Assembly: GCF_001429625.1 (NCBI RefSeq)
Contig: NZ_LMSU01000001.1
Coordinates: forward strand, 1,039,020 to 1,103,019
Direction of reading: 5' to 3'
Source: Nocardioides sp. Soil805
GTDB lineage: Bacteria > Actinomycetota > Actinomycetes > Propionibacteriales > Nocardioidaceae
Length of the DNA stretch: 64,000 bases
A program made the translations under genes and the position numbers. Below are positions 37,670-46,073 of this stretch, one piece after another; within the stretch, counting starts at the first letter, position 1, and each line of letters begins with the position of its first letter. The notes below the pieces were generated by a model. That model was not told where the DNA came from. It saw only the letters and a program-made list of their open reading frames with translations, and made no database searches.

Positions 37670-40600
37670 CTACGAGGCCCCGGGCGGGTCGATGATGGTG
37701 TCGATCACACCACGGGCCCATTCAAGCAGGGCGATGCCCGTGATCGGCTTGCCCCCGATGACAGCGGTCTGCGGGCGCGGCACCAGGATCGTGCTCACCG
37801 GGGCCTTGACGATCGACTTCGGGTAGATCCGGTTGAGGCGTACGACGCGCGACTCGGGCAGGTCGACGGGTGCGAACCGGACGTTCTTGCCCGCGATCGT
37901 CACCTCCCCGACGCCGGCGCGCCGGGCCCGGGCGCGGAAGCGGGCCACGATCAGCAGCGACTCCACCACGGCCGGCGGCTCGCCGTACCGGTCGACGAGC
38001 TCCTCACGCAGGCCGTCGACGTCCTCGTCGGAGCGCACCTCGGCGAGGCGCTTGTAGATCTCGAGGCGCAACCGCTCGGAGGGGATGTAGTCGTGCGGCA
38101 GGTGGGCGTCGACGGGCAGCTCGATGCGCACCTCGTTGACCTCGGGCTCGGCGTCGCCCTTGAAGTCCGCGACCGCCTCCCCCACCAGGCGCACGTAGAG
38201 GTCGAAGCCGACGTCGGCGATGTGGCCGGACTGCTCGCCGCCGAGCAGGTTGCCCGCGCCGCGGATCTCGAGGTCCTTCATCGCGATCGCCATGCCACCG
38301 CCGAGGTCGGAGTGCTGGGCGAGGGTGGCCAGCCGCTCGTGGGCGGTCTCGGTGAGCGGCTTCTCGGCCGGGTAGAGGAAGTAGGCGTAGGCGCGCTCGC
38401 GGGAGCGGCCGACGCGTCCGCGCAGCTGGTGCAGCTGGGACAGGCCGAGGGTGTCGGCCCGCTCGATGATCATCGTGTTGGCGTTGGACACGTCGAGGCC
38501 CGACTCCACGATGGTCGTGCAGACCAGCACGTCGAAGCGCTTCTCCCAGAAGTCGAGCATCACCTGCTCGAGCTGGTGCTCGCCCATCTGGCCGTGCGCC
38601 GTGGCGACCCGGGCCTCGGGCACGAGCTCGCGGATGCGGGCGGCGGCCTTCTCGATCGAGTTGACCCGGTTGTGGATGAAGAAGACCTGGCCCTCGCGCA
38701 GCAGCTCGCGGCGGACGGCGGCGACCACCTGGCGGTCCTCGTAGGCGCCCACGTAGGTCAGCACCGGGTGCCGCTCCTCGGGCGGGGTGGTGATCGTCGA
38801 CATCTCCCGGATGCCGGTGACCGCCATCTCGAGCGTGCGCGGGATCGGGGTGGCGCTCATGGAGAGCACGTCGACCGAGGTGCGCAGCCGCTTCATCTGC
38901 TCCTTGTGCTCGACACCGAAGCGCTGCTCCTCGTCGACGATGATCAGCCCGAGGTCCTTCATCCGGATGTCGGGGTTGAGCAGCCGGTGGGTGCCCACCA
39001 CGACGTCCACCTCGCCGGTGGCGAGCTGGTCGATGACCTCGCGAGCCTCCTTGTCGGTCTGGAAGCGCGAGAGCCCCTTGAGCACCACCGGGAAGCCGCT
39101 CATCCGCTCGGTGAAGGTGCTGAGGTGCTGGGTGACGAGCAGCGTGGTCGGCACCAGCACGGCCACCTGCTTGCCGTCCTGCACGGCCTTGAAGGCGGCG
39201 CGGACAGCGATCTCGGTCTTGCCGTAGCCGACGTCACCGCAGACGAGGCGGTCCATCGGGACCGTGCGCCGCATGTCGGCCTTGACCTCGTCGACCGTGC
39301 TCAGCTGGTCGGGGGTCTCGTTGAAGGGGAAGGCGTCCTCGAGCTCGCGCTGCCACGGCGTGTCCGGGCCGAAGGCGTGGCCCTGGGTGGCCTGGCGGGC
39401 GGCGTAGAGCTTGATGAGCTCGGCCGCGATCTCGCGGACCGCCTTGCGGGCGCGGTTCTTGCGCTTGGTCCAGTCGCCGCCGCCGAGCCGGTCGAGGCTG
39501 GGCTGCTCCCCGCCGACGTAGCGGGTGACCTGGTCGAGGGTGTCGGCCGGCACGAAGAGCCGGTCCGGCGGCGCGCCGCGCTTGGACGCGCCGTACTCCA
39601 GGACGAGGTACTCGCGGGTCGCGCCCGCCATCTCGCGCTGCATCATCTCGACGAACCGGCCGACGCCGTGCTGCTCGTGGACGACGTAGTCGCCGGCCTT
39701 GAGCTCGAGGGGGTCGATCTGCTTCTTGCGCCGGGCCGGCATCTTGCGCATGTCGCGCGTGGACGCCTTCTGCCCGCTGAGGTCCTCGCCGGTGATGAGC
39801 GCGAGCCGCACGGCGGGGTCGACGACGCCCTGGGTCAGGCAGCCGGTGGTGACGGTGACGACGCCCTCGCCCTCGGCGTCGAGACCGGCCGGCACGTCGT
39901 GCTCGCCCAGCACCTCCACCATCCGCTCGGCCGGGCCGTGGCCGGGGTGGACGACGGTGACGCGGAAGCCGTCGGCCAACCAGCCACGGACGTCGGCGAT
40001 CGCACGCTCGAGGTCGCCGCGGTAGGCCTCGGCCGGCTGGGCGGTGAGGGCCCGCGAGGACACCGCGCCGACCACCACGTCGAGGTCCACGCCGGGGACG
40101 TCGTCGGTCTCGATGCCGAACGGGCTCACGGTCCACCAGGCCAGGCGGCGGTCGAGGGAGTGCTCGCGCACGTCGGCGACCTCGCGGTAGGACGCCGTCG
40201 ACAGGTCGATCGGCGACTGGCCGCCTCCGGCCGCGGCGGCCCAGCTGGCACCGAGGAACTCCTCGCTGGTCGCCACCAGGTCGTGGGCACGGGTCCGCGC
40301 GCGCTCGGGGTCGAGCACCAGCACCGTGGTGTCCTCGGGGACGAGGTCGACCAGCAGCTCCATCTCGTCGACCAGGGCCGGGGCCAGGGACTCCATGCCC
40401 TCCACCGCGATCCCGGCAGCGATCTTGTCGGTCAGCTCCAGCAGCTGCGGGTGCGCGCGACCCAGCTCGGCCGCGCGGCGGCGTACCTCGTCGGTGAGCA
40501 GCAGCTCGCGGCACGGCGGCGCCCACAGCCGCTCCACGGTGCCCATCGTGCGCTGGTCGGCGACCGAGAAGGCGCGGATCTCCTCCACGTCGTCGCCCCA

Positions 40601-41206
40601 GAACTCCACCCGCAGCGGGTGCTCCTCGGTCGGGGGGAAGACGTCGACGATGCCGCCGCGCACGGCGCACTCGCCGCGCTTCTCCACCATGTCGACGCGG
40701 GTGTACGCCGCGTCCGCGAGGCCGCGGACGACGTCCTCGAGCCCGACGGTCTGGCCGGGCACGAGCTCGACCGGCTCGAGGTCGGCCAGGCCGCGGACCT
40801 GGGGCTGGAGCAGCGAGCGGATGGGGGCGACGACCACCGACAGCGGGCCGTTGGTGGCGTCGGTGCCGGGATGGCGCAGCCGACGCAGGACCGCGAGCCG
40901 CCGCCCCACGGTGTCGCTGCGCGGGCTCAGCCGCTCGTGCGGCAGCGTCTCCCAGCTCGGGTAGTAGGCGATGCGGGCCGGGTCGACGAGGTCCACCAGC
41001 TCCTCGACGAGGTCCTCGGCCTCGCGCGCGGTGGCGGTCACCGCCAGCACGATCCGGCCGGCCTCGACGAGACCGCGGATCACGAAGGGGCGCACCGCGG
41101 CGGGACCGGTGAGGTCGAGGGCTGCGACGTCGCGGGCGTCGGCCATCGCCTCGGCCAGCACCGGTCCGGCCAGCAGGTCGTCGGCCACACGGGTCAGCGC
41201 GCTCAT
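37670..41206 (-). CDS. mfd: Transcription-repair coupling factor Mfd
   Basis: A 1178-residue ATP-dependent translocase that removes stalled RNA polymerase and recruits UvrA. The N-terminal UvrB-like module spans about residues 1-350, the RNA-polymerase interaction region about 490-560 (KAGDYVVHEQHGVGRFVEM), and the RecG-like helicase about 600-950, with Walker A in CGDVGYGKTE (about 652-661), Walker B in LIIVDEEQRFG (about 750) and motif III around SMSATPIPRTLEMA. A C-terminal TRCF domain (about 1040-1140) follows. Length equals the family norm. The ATG at 41206 is 226 bp from the divergent secreted-protein gene. Confidence 0.97.
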   Translation of the reverse strand: MSALTRVADDLLAGPVLAEAMADARDVAALDLTGPAAVRPFVIRGLVEAGRIVLAVTATAREAEDLVEELVDLVDPARIAYYPSWETLPHERLSPRSDTVGRRLAVLRRLRHPGTDATNGPLSVVVAPIRSLLQPQVRGLADLEPVELVPGQTVGLEDVVRGLADAAYTRVDMVEKRGECAVRGGIVDVFPPTEEHPLRVEFWGDDVEEIRAFSVADQRTMGTVERLWAPPCRELLLTDEVRRRAAELGRAHPQLLELTDKIAAGIAVEGMESLAPALVDEMELLVDLVPEDTTVLVLDPERARTRAHDLVATSEEFLGASWAAAAGGGQSPIDLSTASYREVADVREHSLDRRLAWWTVSPFGIETDDVPGVDLDVVVGAVSSRALTAQPAEAYRGDLERAIADVRGWLADGFRVTVVHPGHGPAERMVEVLGEHDVPAGLDAEGEGVVTVTTGCLTQGVVDPAVRLALITGEDLSGQKASTRDMRKMPARRKKQIDPLELKAGDYVVHEQHGVGRFVEMMQREMAGATREYLVLEYGASKRGAPPDRLFVPADTLDQVTRYVGGEQPSLDRLGGGDWTKRKNRARKAVREIAAELIKLYAARQATQGHAFGPDTPWQRELEDAFPFNETPDQLSTVDEVKADMRRTVPMDRLVCGDVGYGKTEIAVRAAFKAVQDGKQVAVLVPTTLLVTQHLSTFTERMSGFPVVLKGLSRFQTDKEAREVIDQLATGEVDVVVGTHRLLNPDIRMKDLGLIIVDEEQRFGVEHKEQMKRLRTSVDVLSMSATPIPRTLEMAVTGIREMSTITTPPEERHPVLTYVGAYEDRQVVAAVRRELLREGQVFFIHNRVNSIEKAAARIRELVPEARVATAHGQMGEHQLEQVMLDFWEKRFDVLVCTTIVESGLDVSNANTMIIERADTLGLSQLHQLRGRVGRSRERAYAYFLYPAEKPLTETAHERLATLAQHSDLGGGMAIAMKDLEIRGAGNLLGGEQSGHIADVGFDLYVRLVGEAVADFKGDAEPEVNEVRIELPVDAHLPHDYIPSERLRLEIYKRLAEVRSDEDVDGLREELVDRYGEPPAVVESLLIVARFRARARRAGVGEVTIAGKNVRFAPVDLPESRVVRLNRIYPKSIVKAPVSTILVPRPQTAVIGGKPITGIALLEWARGVIDTIIDPPGAS

Positions 41207-41255
41207 CGCGTCCTCTCATCGGGGTCGGCGACGCCCCTGCGGGCACGCCGTCGAG

Positions 41256-41279
41256 CCCCCGTCCAGCCGAGGACGGGGG
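41256..41279. other. 9-bp-stem hairpin upstream of mfd
   Basis: CCCCCGTCC (41256-41264) and its complement GGACGGGGG (41271-41279) with a 6-nt loop form a perfect stem 50 bp upstream of the mfd start. The gap is divergent, so it is not an obvious terminator; it may be a leader structure. Confidence 0.55.
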
Positions 41280-41352
41280 TCGGCGGTCAGTCTACGAAAG
41301 CCGCGTGAAGTCCACCGGTCCGGATGGGTTTGCGGCGGCACGCGGCCGGGTA

Positions 41353-41376
41353 GGTCGCGGCCAGCGGGCCGCGACC
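41353..41376. other. 10-bp-stem hairpin in mfd/secreted-protein gap
   Basis: GGTCGCGGCC (41353-41362), loop AGCG, GGCCGCGACC (41367-41376): a perfect 10-bp stem. It lies 57 bp upstream of the secreted-protein ATG and 147 bp from mfd. It could be a leader structure or end a small unannotated transcript. Confidence 0.55.
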
Positions 41377-41432
41377 GGCCCGCGTCTGACATCAGGGCGC
41401 CGACGGCGTCCACCGAAAGGGGAACGGGGCAC

Positions 41433-42113
41433 ATGCGCTTCACTCGACTCATCGCCGGCCTGACCACGGCCGGCCTCCTCGGGCTCGCGCCGGTGGCGCT
41501 CAGCGCGCCGGCCGAGGCCACCGACAACCTCACGACCACCACGACGCTGGAGCTCGCCTACGGCGACAACCCGGTCGAGTACGGCGGCGACGTCGTCCTG
41601 CAGGGCGCCGTGGTCGCCTCCGACGGCAGCAGCGCCTACGAGGGCACCGCGACGCTCTACCAGTACACCCCGTCCAACCCGACGTGGACGCCCGTCGCCA
41701 CCGTCGACGCCAGCGGCTACCTGAGCCTCCCCGACCTGAAGCCCACCTCCAACGTGGCCTACAAGGTCGTCTACTCCGGCTACACGGCGACCAGCACGTA
41801 CGAGGACACCTACGCCCCGAGCGAGTCCGCCGTCCTCAACATCGGTGTGACCTACAAGCTCAGGGCCAAGACGCCCGGGACGAGCATCGTCGGCAAGATC
41901 AAGCCGTCGTACAAGAACAAGAAGGTCGTCATCGAGCGCAAGGTCGGCAAGCGGTACAAGAAGTACCGCACGGTCAAGACCAACAAGAAGAGCGCCTTCC
42001 GGGTCAAGCTCCCCACCGGCCGTCGCGGCCAGAAGGTCTACTTCCGCGTGATCATCAAGGGCACCAGCAAGATCACCACGCTGTCCGCGGGCTTCTACAC
42101 GATCCGCTACTGA
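41433..42113 (+). CDS. Secreted beta-sandwich protein, unknown function
   Basis: A 226-residue exported protein. The Sec signal is MRFTRLIAGLTTAGLLGLAP followed by VALSAPAEA (cleavage after AEA, about residue 29). The mature part holds a bacterial Ig-like region (about 30-140; LELAYGDNPVEYGGDVVLQG) and then a very lysine-rich second half (KPSYKNKKVVIERKVGKRYKKYR) of the type repeatedly seen in actinobacterial surface proteins. No enzyme motif is present. Binding to anionic polysaccharide at the cell surface is possible from the charge but is only a guess. An AAAGGGG ribosome site precedes the ATG at 41433. Confidence 0.82.
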   Translation: MRFTRLIAGLTTAGLLGLAPVALSAPAEATDNLTTTTTLELAYGDNPVEYGGDVVLQGAVVASDGSSAYEGTATLYQYTPSNPTWTPVATVDASGYLSLPDLKPTSNVAYKVVYSGYTATSTYEDTYAPSESAVLNIGVTYKLRAKTPGTSIVGKIKPSYKNKKVVIERKVGKRYKKYRTVKTNKKSAFRVKLPTGRRGQKVYFRVIIKGTSKITTLSAGFYTIRY

Positions 42114-42177
42114 CGCTGCACGACTCGACGGGCAGCCCGCAGGGCGACCCGGACCCTGCACGACCCACCACAGCGCA

Positions 42178-42208
42178 CTCGGCCCCGGAGCACCGCTCCG
42201 GGGCCGAG
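42178..42208. terminator. Strong bidirectional terminator hairpin
   Basis: CTCGGCCCCGGAG (42178-42190) and its perfect 13-base complement (42196-42208) with a 5-nt loop lie between the convergent secreted-protein and VOC genes. Confidence 0.8.
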
Positions 42209-42231
42209 TCGCGTTCAGGGGAGGCTCGTCC

Positions 42232-42642
42232 TCATTCCTCGGCCACGGGTCCCGCGTGGACCTCGTCGAGCGACCTGAGGATGCAGAACTCATTGCCCTC
42301 CGGGTCGGCCAGCACGACCCAGCCGGTGCCCGGACCGTATCGGCCGCGCTGGTCGCCCACCTGGCGCGCGCCCATCGCCACCACCCGCTCGACCTCCTCG
42401 TCCCGGGTGCCCTCGCGCGGGCGGAGGTCGAAGTGGATCCGCTTGGTCGGGAGCTCGGCATCGGGCACCTCGATGAACAGGATGCGATGACCGGACTCGA
42501 GGTCGCGGATCATGCACTCCTCGTGGCCGGGCAGGTTGGGGTCGCCCTCGATGTCGGCGTAGCCCAGCAGGGCCTTCCACCACTCGGAGAGCTCGTAGGC
42601 GTTGCGGCAGTCGACCGTGGTGTGGGCGATGAGGGAGGTCAT
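42232..42642 (-). CDS. VOC family protein
   Basis: A 136-residue VOC-fold protein: MTSLIAHTTVDCRNAYELSEWW at the start, then GYADIEGDPN, and VLADPEGNEFCILRS at the end, the last being the typical metal-ligand strand. It belongs to the glyoxalase-like group that binds small ligands; substrate unknown. The ATG at 42642 follows a good start context. It lies downstream of the CysQ-like gene on the same strand with 78 bp between them. Confidence 0.82.
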   Translation of the reverse strand: MTSLIAHTTVDCRNAYELSEWWKALLGYADIEGDPNLPGHEECMIRDLESGHRILFIEVPDAELPTKRIHFDLRPREGTRDEEVERVVAMGARQVGDQRGRYGPGTGWVVLADPEGNEFCILRSLDEVHAGPVAEE

Positions 42643-42720
42643 GGGCCCACCGTGGCAGGCCGCGCCGACTTCGCCCACCGGTTTTCCACCCGTGCCGGCC
42701 CGGCGGGCGCCGGTAGCTGG

Positions 42721-43509
42721 TCAGTCGGTCCCGTGCGAGCGGACGAACGCGATGATCTGCTCGGCCAGCTCGGGACGGCACACGATCAGGTCGGGCAACG
42801 ACGTGTCGTCCTCGTTGTAGACCAGGGGCGAGCCGTCGACGCGCGAGCAGTGCAGGCCGGCGGCGCGCGCGACCACGACCGGGGCGGCGTTGTCCCACTG
42901 GTACTGCCCACCGGCGTGGACGTAGGCGTCGGCGAGGTCGCGCACGACGCTCATCACCTTGACGCCGGCCGAGCCCATCGGCACCAGCTCGGCGTCGATC
43001 TCGGCGGCGAGCGCCTCGACGAAGGCCGGCGGCCGGGTGCGGCTCACCGCGATGCGGGGCCGCTCGGCGGTGCGCGCCGGGACCGCGCGCGGCGTACCGG
43101 TGCTGAAGGTCTCGCCCAGCGCCGGTTGGGCGACCGCGCCGGCGACCAGCTCGCCGTCCTCCCAGAGTGCGACGTGCACGGCCCAGTCGTCGCGCGGCGG
43201 CTCGGAGAACTCCCGGGTGCCGTCGAGCGGGTCGATGATCCAGACCCGACGCGCCCGGAGGCGAGCCTTGTCGTCGGCCGCCTCCTCGCTCAGCACCGCG
43301 TCGTCCGGACGGTGCTGACCCAGCACCCGCGCCAGCACGTCCTGGGCCGCGGCGTCGCCGGCGTCCTTGAGCGCCCGGCCCTCGAGGCCGCGCTCGTCGG
43401 CCCCGGCGCGCACCTCGAGGAGGACGGCGCCGGCCTGCTCGGCCGCCCAGGCGGCGAAGGCGTGGTCATCCAGCTGGCTCGGGTCGGTGCCCGGGGTCGT
43501 CTCAGTCAC
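42721..43509 (-). CDS. cysQ: CysQ-like 3'(2'),5'-bisphosphate nucleotidase / inositol monophosphatase family
   Basis: A 262-residue metal-dependent phosphatase. The two-metal site is shown by SEEAADDK (about 76-83, the Glu ligand), WIIDPLDGTREF (about 90-101, DPxDGT) and QWDNAAPVVVARAAGL (about 202-217, WD near the C-terminus). The family contains CysQ, which removes the 3'-phosphate of PAP left after sulfotransfer, and inositol-phosphate phosphatases; the REF after DGT is the CysQ form rather than TNF of IMPases. Two sulfotransferase genes lie 16-20 kb to the right, which fits a PAP role. GTG at 43509 starts it. Confidence 0.82.
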   Translation of the reverse strand: MTETTPGTDPSQLDDHAFAAWAAEQAGAVLLEVRAGADERGLEGRALKDAGDAAAQDVLARVLGQHRPDDAVLSEEAADDKARLRARRVWIIDPLDGTREFSEPPRDDWAVHVALWEDGELVAGAVAQPALGETFSTGTPRAVPARTAERPRIAVSRTRPPAFVEALAAEIDAELVPMGSAGVKVMSVVRDLADAYVHAGGQYQWDNAAPVVVARAAGLHCSRVDGSPLVYNEDDTSLPDLIVCRPELAEQIIAFVRSHGTD

Positions 43510-43551
43510 CGGGGCAGCCTAGCGAGGCCGAGGACGTACGCCGGTCGGGGA

Positions 43552-44268
43552 TCAGTGCGCCCGGCCCGCGGGGGCGACGCCCTCGATGTCGGGGCGCCTG
43601 CGCAAGATGGCCGCCGCCGCGAGCTGGGAGCTGACCCCCAGCTTGTTGCGTGCGGACTTGACGTGGCTGCGCACCGTCGTGACGGCCACGCCCAGGGAGG
43701 TGGCGATCTCGGTCACGGACTCGCCCCGCGAGACCCGCTCCAGGACGTCGAGCTCCCGCGGCGAGAGCCGCGACAGCCGGCCGGCCATCTCCTCGAACTG
43801 GCTGGTGACCTCCTCCCACTCCTGGATCATCGACGCGCGGCTCTGCGGGTCCACGACGTCGTCGCCGGCCAGGACGTGCTCGATGGTCTCGACCAGGTCG
43901 TCGAGGGAGACCTGGGAGGACAGCACGGCCTCCGCGCCGCTCGACATGAGGGCCACCCAGATCATCCCCGTCGGGGCCGAGGTGAGCACGATGCAGCGCG
44001 CCGGGCAGGAGGCGACCCTCTCCCGGGCCCGGCGGAGGTCCCCGGGTCCGTCCACGTCGTCGAGCAGCAGCACCAGGTCGTCGGGGCGCACCAGCGAGGT
44101 GGCCCACGGCACGCCCTCCTCGGGCAGCCTGAGGCACAGCGCCGCCAGCCCACGTCCGTGCAGGGCGGCCTGCACGGTCTGGCCCAGCAGGGCCAGCCGG
44201 GCAGCCACGTGGATGGTGGGGTGCCCGCGGCGCGAGGCGCCCCGGGACGGGGGATGGGGTTGCGACAT
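43552..44268 (-). CDS. LuxR-family transcriptional regulator, degenerate receiver
   Basis: A 238-residue regulator. The N-terminal ~140 residues look like a receiver-like alpha/beta domain (VRPDDLVLLLDDVDGPGDL; CIVLTSAPTGMIWVALMSSGAEAVLSSQ, split) but lack a normal acidic pocket at its start, so phosphorylation is uncertain. The C-terminal NarL/LuxR HTH is LSPRELDVLERVSRGESVTEIA followed by TTVRSHVKSARNKLGVSSQLAAAAIL. It is divergent from the sensor kinase across a 322-bp region rich in repeats, and its HTH tail SSQLAA is nearly shared with the regulator at 46074. GGGAGG precedes the ATG at 44268. Confidence 0.82.
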   Translation of the reverse strand: MSQPHPPSRGASRRGHPTIHVAARLALLGQTVQAALHGRGLAALCLRLPEEGVPWATSLVRPDDLVLLLDDVDGPGDLRRARERVASCPARCIVLTSAPTGMIWVALMSSGAEAVLSSQVSLDDLVETIEHVLAGDDVVDPQSRASMIQEWEEVTSQFEEMAGRLSRLSPRELDVLERVSRGESVTEIATSLGVAVTTVRSHVKSARNKLGVSSQLAAAAILRRRPDIEGVAPAGRAH

Positions 44269-44590
44269 GCGTCGTCCTCCCAGCTCGATGGACGTCGGCG
44301 CACCATGGGTGTGACGCCGGCGTGGAGTGCCCACAGTGCCTTCCTCATTCTCCCCCGTCGGCGCAACCATCATGGATCTGCGCAGAATTGGGGACGCCCC
44401 TGCGTCGGTTCCATACCACAATTGGGGTAGGGCCCAGAAAATTTTCCTGTACGTCAGCGCGTCGCGGCCCTAGCGTGTGTCTCGCAACACCATGGTGGTT
44501 CGAACGTGATCCGGGGGCCGGGGGGCTGATCGATCGGGTCGGACCACACATCCACGAACGCCCGCACGGACAGGCCTGGGGGGTCCATCC
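44269..44590. promoter_or_regulatory. 322-bp divergent control region of polysaccharide regulators
   Basis: Unusually AT-rich patches sit between the LuxR-type gene (minus) and the kinase gene (plus). It holds AATTGGGG twice (44386-44393 and 44420-44427, 34 bp apart), palindromes GAAAATTTTC (44437-44446) and CACCATGGTG (44488-44497), and CCACAATTGG (44416-44425), which recurs in reverse at 59080-59089. No gene fits inside. It probably contains the promoters of both regulators and their binding sites. Confidence 0.6.
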
Positions 44591-46072
44591 GTGCGTCTCC
44601 CCGGCAGCATGATCTCGGGGGAAGGTTCGAATCAGGTGACTGTGCCTTGGTTGAGCCGTCAGAGGCTGGGCGGCCCTATGTACATCGCGTCGGCGGCTGC
44701 GGCCACCGCGGCGGCAGTGATGATCAGCACGACGCGCGACGAGTGGGTCGTCCCACCCGCGCTGCTGGTGGGGACGGCGGCGACGATCGTGGCCCTCGCC
44801 GCCTCGATCCTCTTCTACGTGACGTGGCGCATGGCGCCGACCGTGACCCACGGGTGGTGGGCCGCTGCCGCGATCTTCGGGTGCGTCCAGTGGCTGGCCG
44901 TGCCCCGAGCGGGGGTGGTCGACGCCGAGGTCCTCGCGCGTCCCGGCTGGCAGACGATCGCCAACGCGGTCTCCGCGCTCGTGGTCCTGGGGCTCGTGGT
45001 CGCCGGCACCCGGGCGACCCGCGCTCCCGAGCCGCTCGCGCTCGGGCTCGTGCTCGGCATCCTGGTCGGACTCGGCCGCCTGGCGACCGCCGGGCTCGCG
45101 CCCCTCGGTCTCCCGCCGCTGACCGTCGACACGCTGGCCGCCGTGATCACGTCGGTGCACGTCCTCGTCGTGGTGGTCGTGCTGCGCCACCCCGTCCCGG
45201 GCGGCTGGACCACGCCCCGCGTCCTCACGCTCCTCCTCATGCTCGGCGCGGCCAACCTGGCACAGACGCCGGTGATCCACGGACCGTGGGTCGAGAGCGG
45301 GGTGGCGGTCGCCCACCTGGTCGGCGCCTGCCTGTTCATCGGCGTCTCCTTCGCCATGATGCGCGACGTCATCTCCCTGCAGGAGCGCACCACCACCGAC
45401 CTCAACGACCGGCTCGAGGCCGCCGAGGCCGTCGGCCGCGACGGCAAGGAGCGCCTGCACGAGATCCGCAGCACCGTGGCCGGCATCAGCAACGCCTCCC
45501 GCCTGCTCCACGACGGCAAGGTGGCAGCAACGACCCGGCGGCGTCTCGACGAGAACATGCGCATGGAGATGTCGCGCCTCGAGCGGCTGCTCGACAACCG
45601 GCAGCCCACCGTGCCCGAGCCTGTCGACCTCGACGCCACCATCGACCCGCTGCTCGAGCTGCACCGGGCACGCGGCCGCCGCATCATCTGGCAGCCCACC
45701 GGTCAGGTCGTGCGTGGGCGCCGCGACGACATCGCCGAGGTCATCAACATCCTCCTCGAGAACGCCGCCACGCACGCGGCGGACACCGAGAGCCGCATCG
45801 AGGTGACCCGCGACGACGACGACGTCGCGATCCGCATCGCCGACGGCGGACCCGGCATCCCGCCGGAGGTGCGCGACGGCATCTTCGAGTGGGGAGTGCG
45901 CGGGGACACCTCGGCCGGCCAGGGGATCGGTCTCAACGTCGGTCGCCGGCTGCTGTCGGAGCAGGGTGGCTCGCTCACCCTGGCCGACCCGCACGAGCCG
46001 GGCGCGACGGTGCGCTCGGGCACGGGTGCCACCTTCGTCATCAAGCTGCCCGCCGCGCGGAAGGGTGACTGA
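44591..46072 (+). CDS. Membrane sensor histidine kinase
   Basis: A 493-residue kinase. The first ~260 residues hold seven or eight hydrophobic helices with little extracytoplasmic sequence, so it likely senses within or near the membrane. The phosphorylated His is in LHEIRSTVAGISNASRLL (about 290-305), the N-box ENAATHAADTES, and the G1/G2 boxes DGGPGIP and GQGIGLNVGRRLL. It resembles kinases that control exopolysaccharide or stress genes, but the signal is unknown. Start choices are GTG 44591 (GGGGGG upstream), ATG 44609 and GTG 44636. The regulator gene begins one base after its stop. Confidence 0.83.
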   Translation: MRLPGSMISGEGSNQVTVPWLSRQRLGGPMYIASAAAATAAAVMISTTRDEWVVPPALLVGTAATIVALAASILFYVTWRMAPTVTHGWWAAAAIFGCVQWLAVPRAGVVDAEVLARPGWQTIANAVSALVVLGLVVAGTRATRAPEPLALGLVLGILVGLGRLATAGLAPLGLPPLTVDTLAAVITSVHVLVVVVVLRHPVPGGWTTPRVLTLLLMLGAANLAQTPVIHGPWVESGVAVAHLVGACLFIGVSFAMMRDVISLQERTTTDLNDRLEAAEAVGRDGKERLHEIRSTVAGISNASRLLHDGKVAATTRRRLDENMRMEMSRLERLLDNRQPTVPEPVDLDATIDPLLELHRARGRRIIWQPTGQVVRGRRDDIAEVINILLENAATHAADTESRIEVTRDDDDVAIRIADGGPGIPPEVRDGIFEWGVRGDTSAGQGIGLNVGRRLLSEQGGSLTLADPHEPGATVRSGTGATFVIKLPAARKGD

Positions 46073-46073
46073 G

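Noticed and set aside
38093..41308. A 1071-codon plus-strand frame opposite mfd
   Set aside because: It is the antisense shadow of the mfd gene, which has every expected motif on the minus strand.
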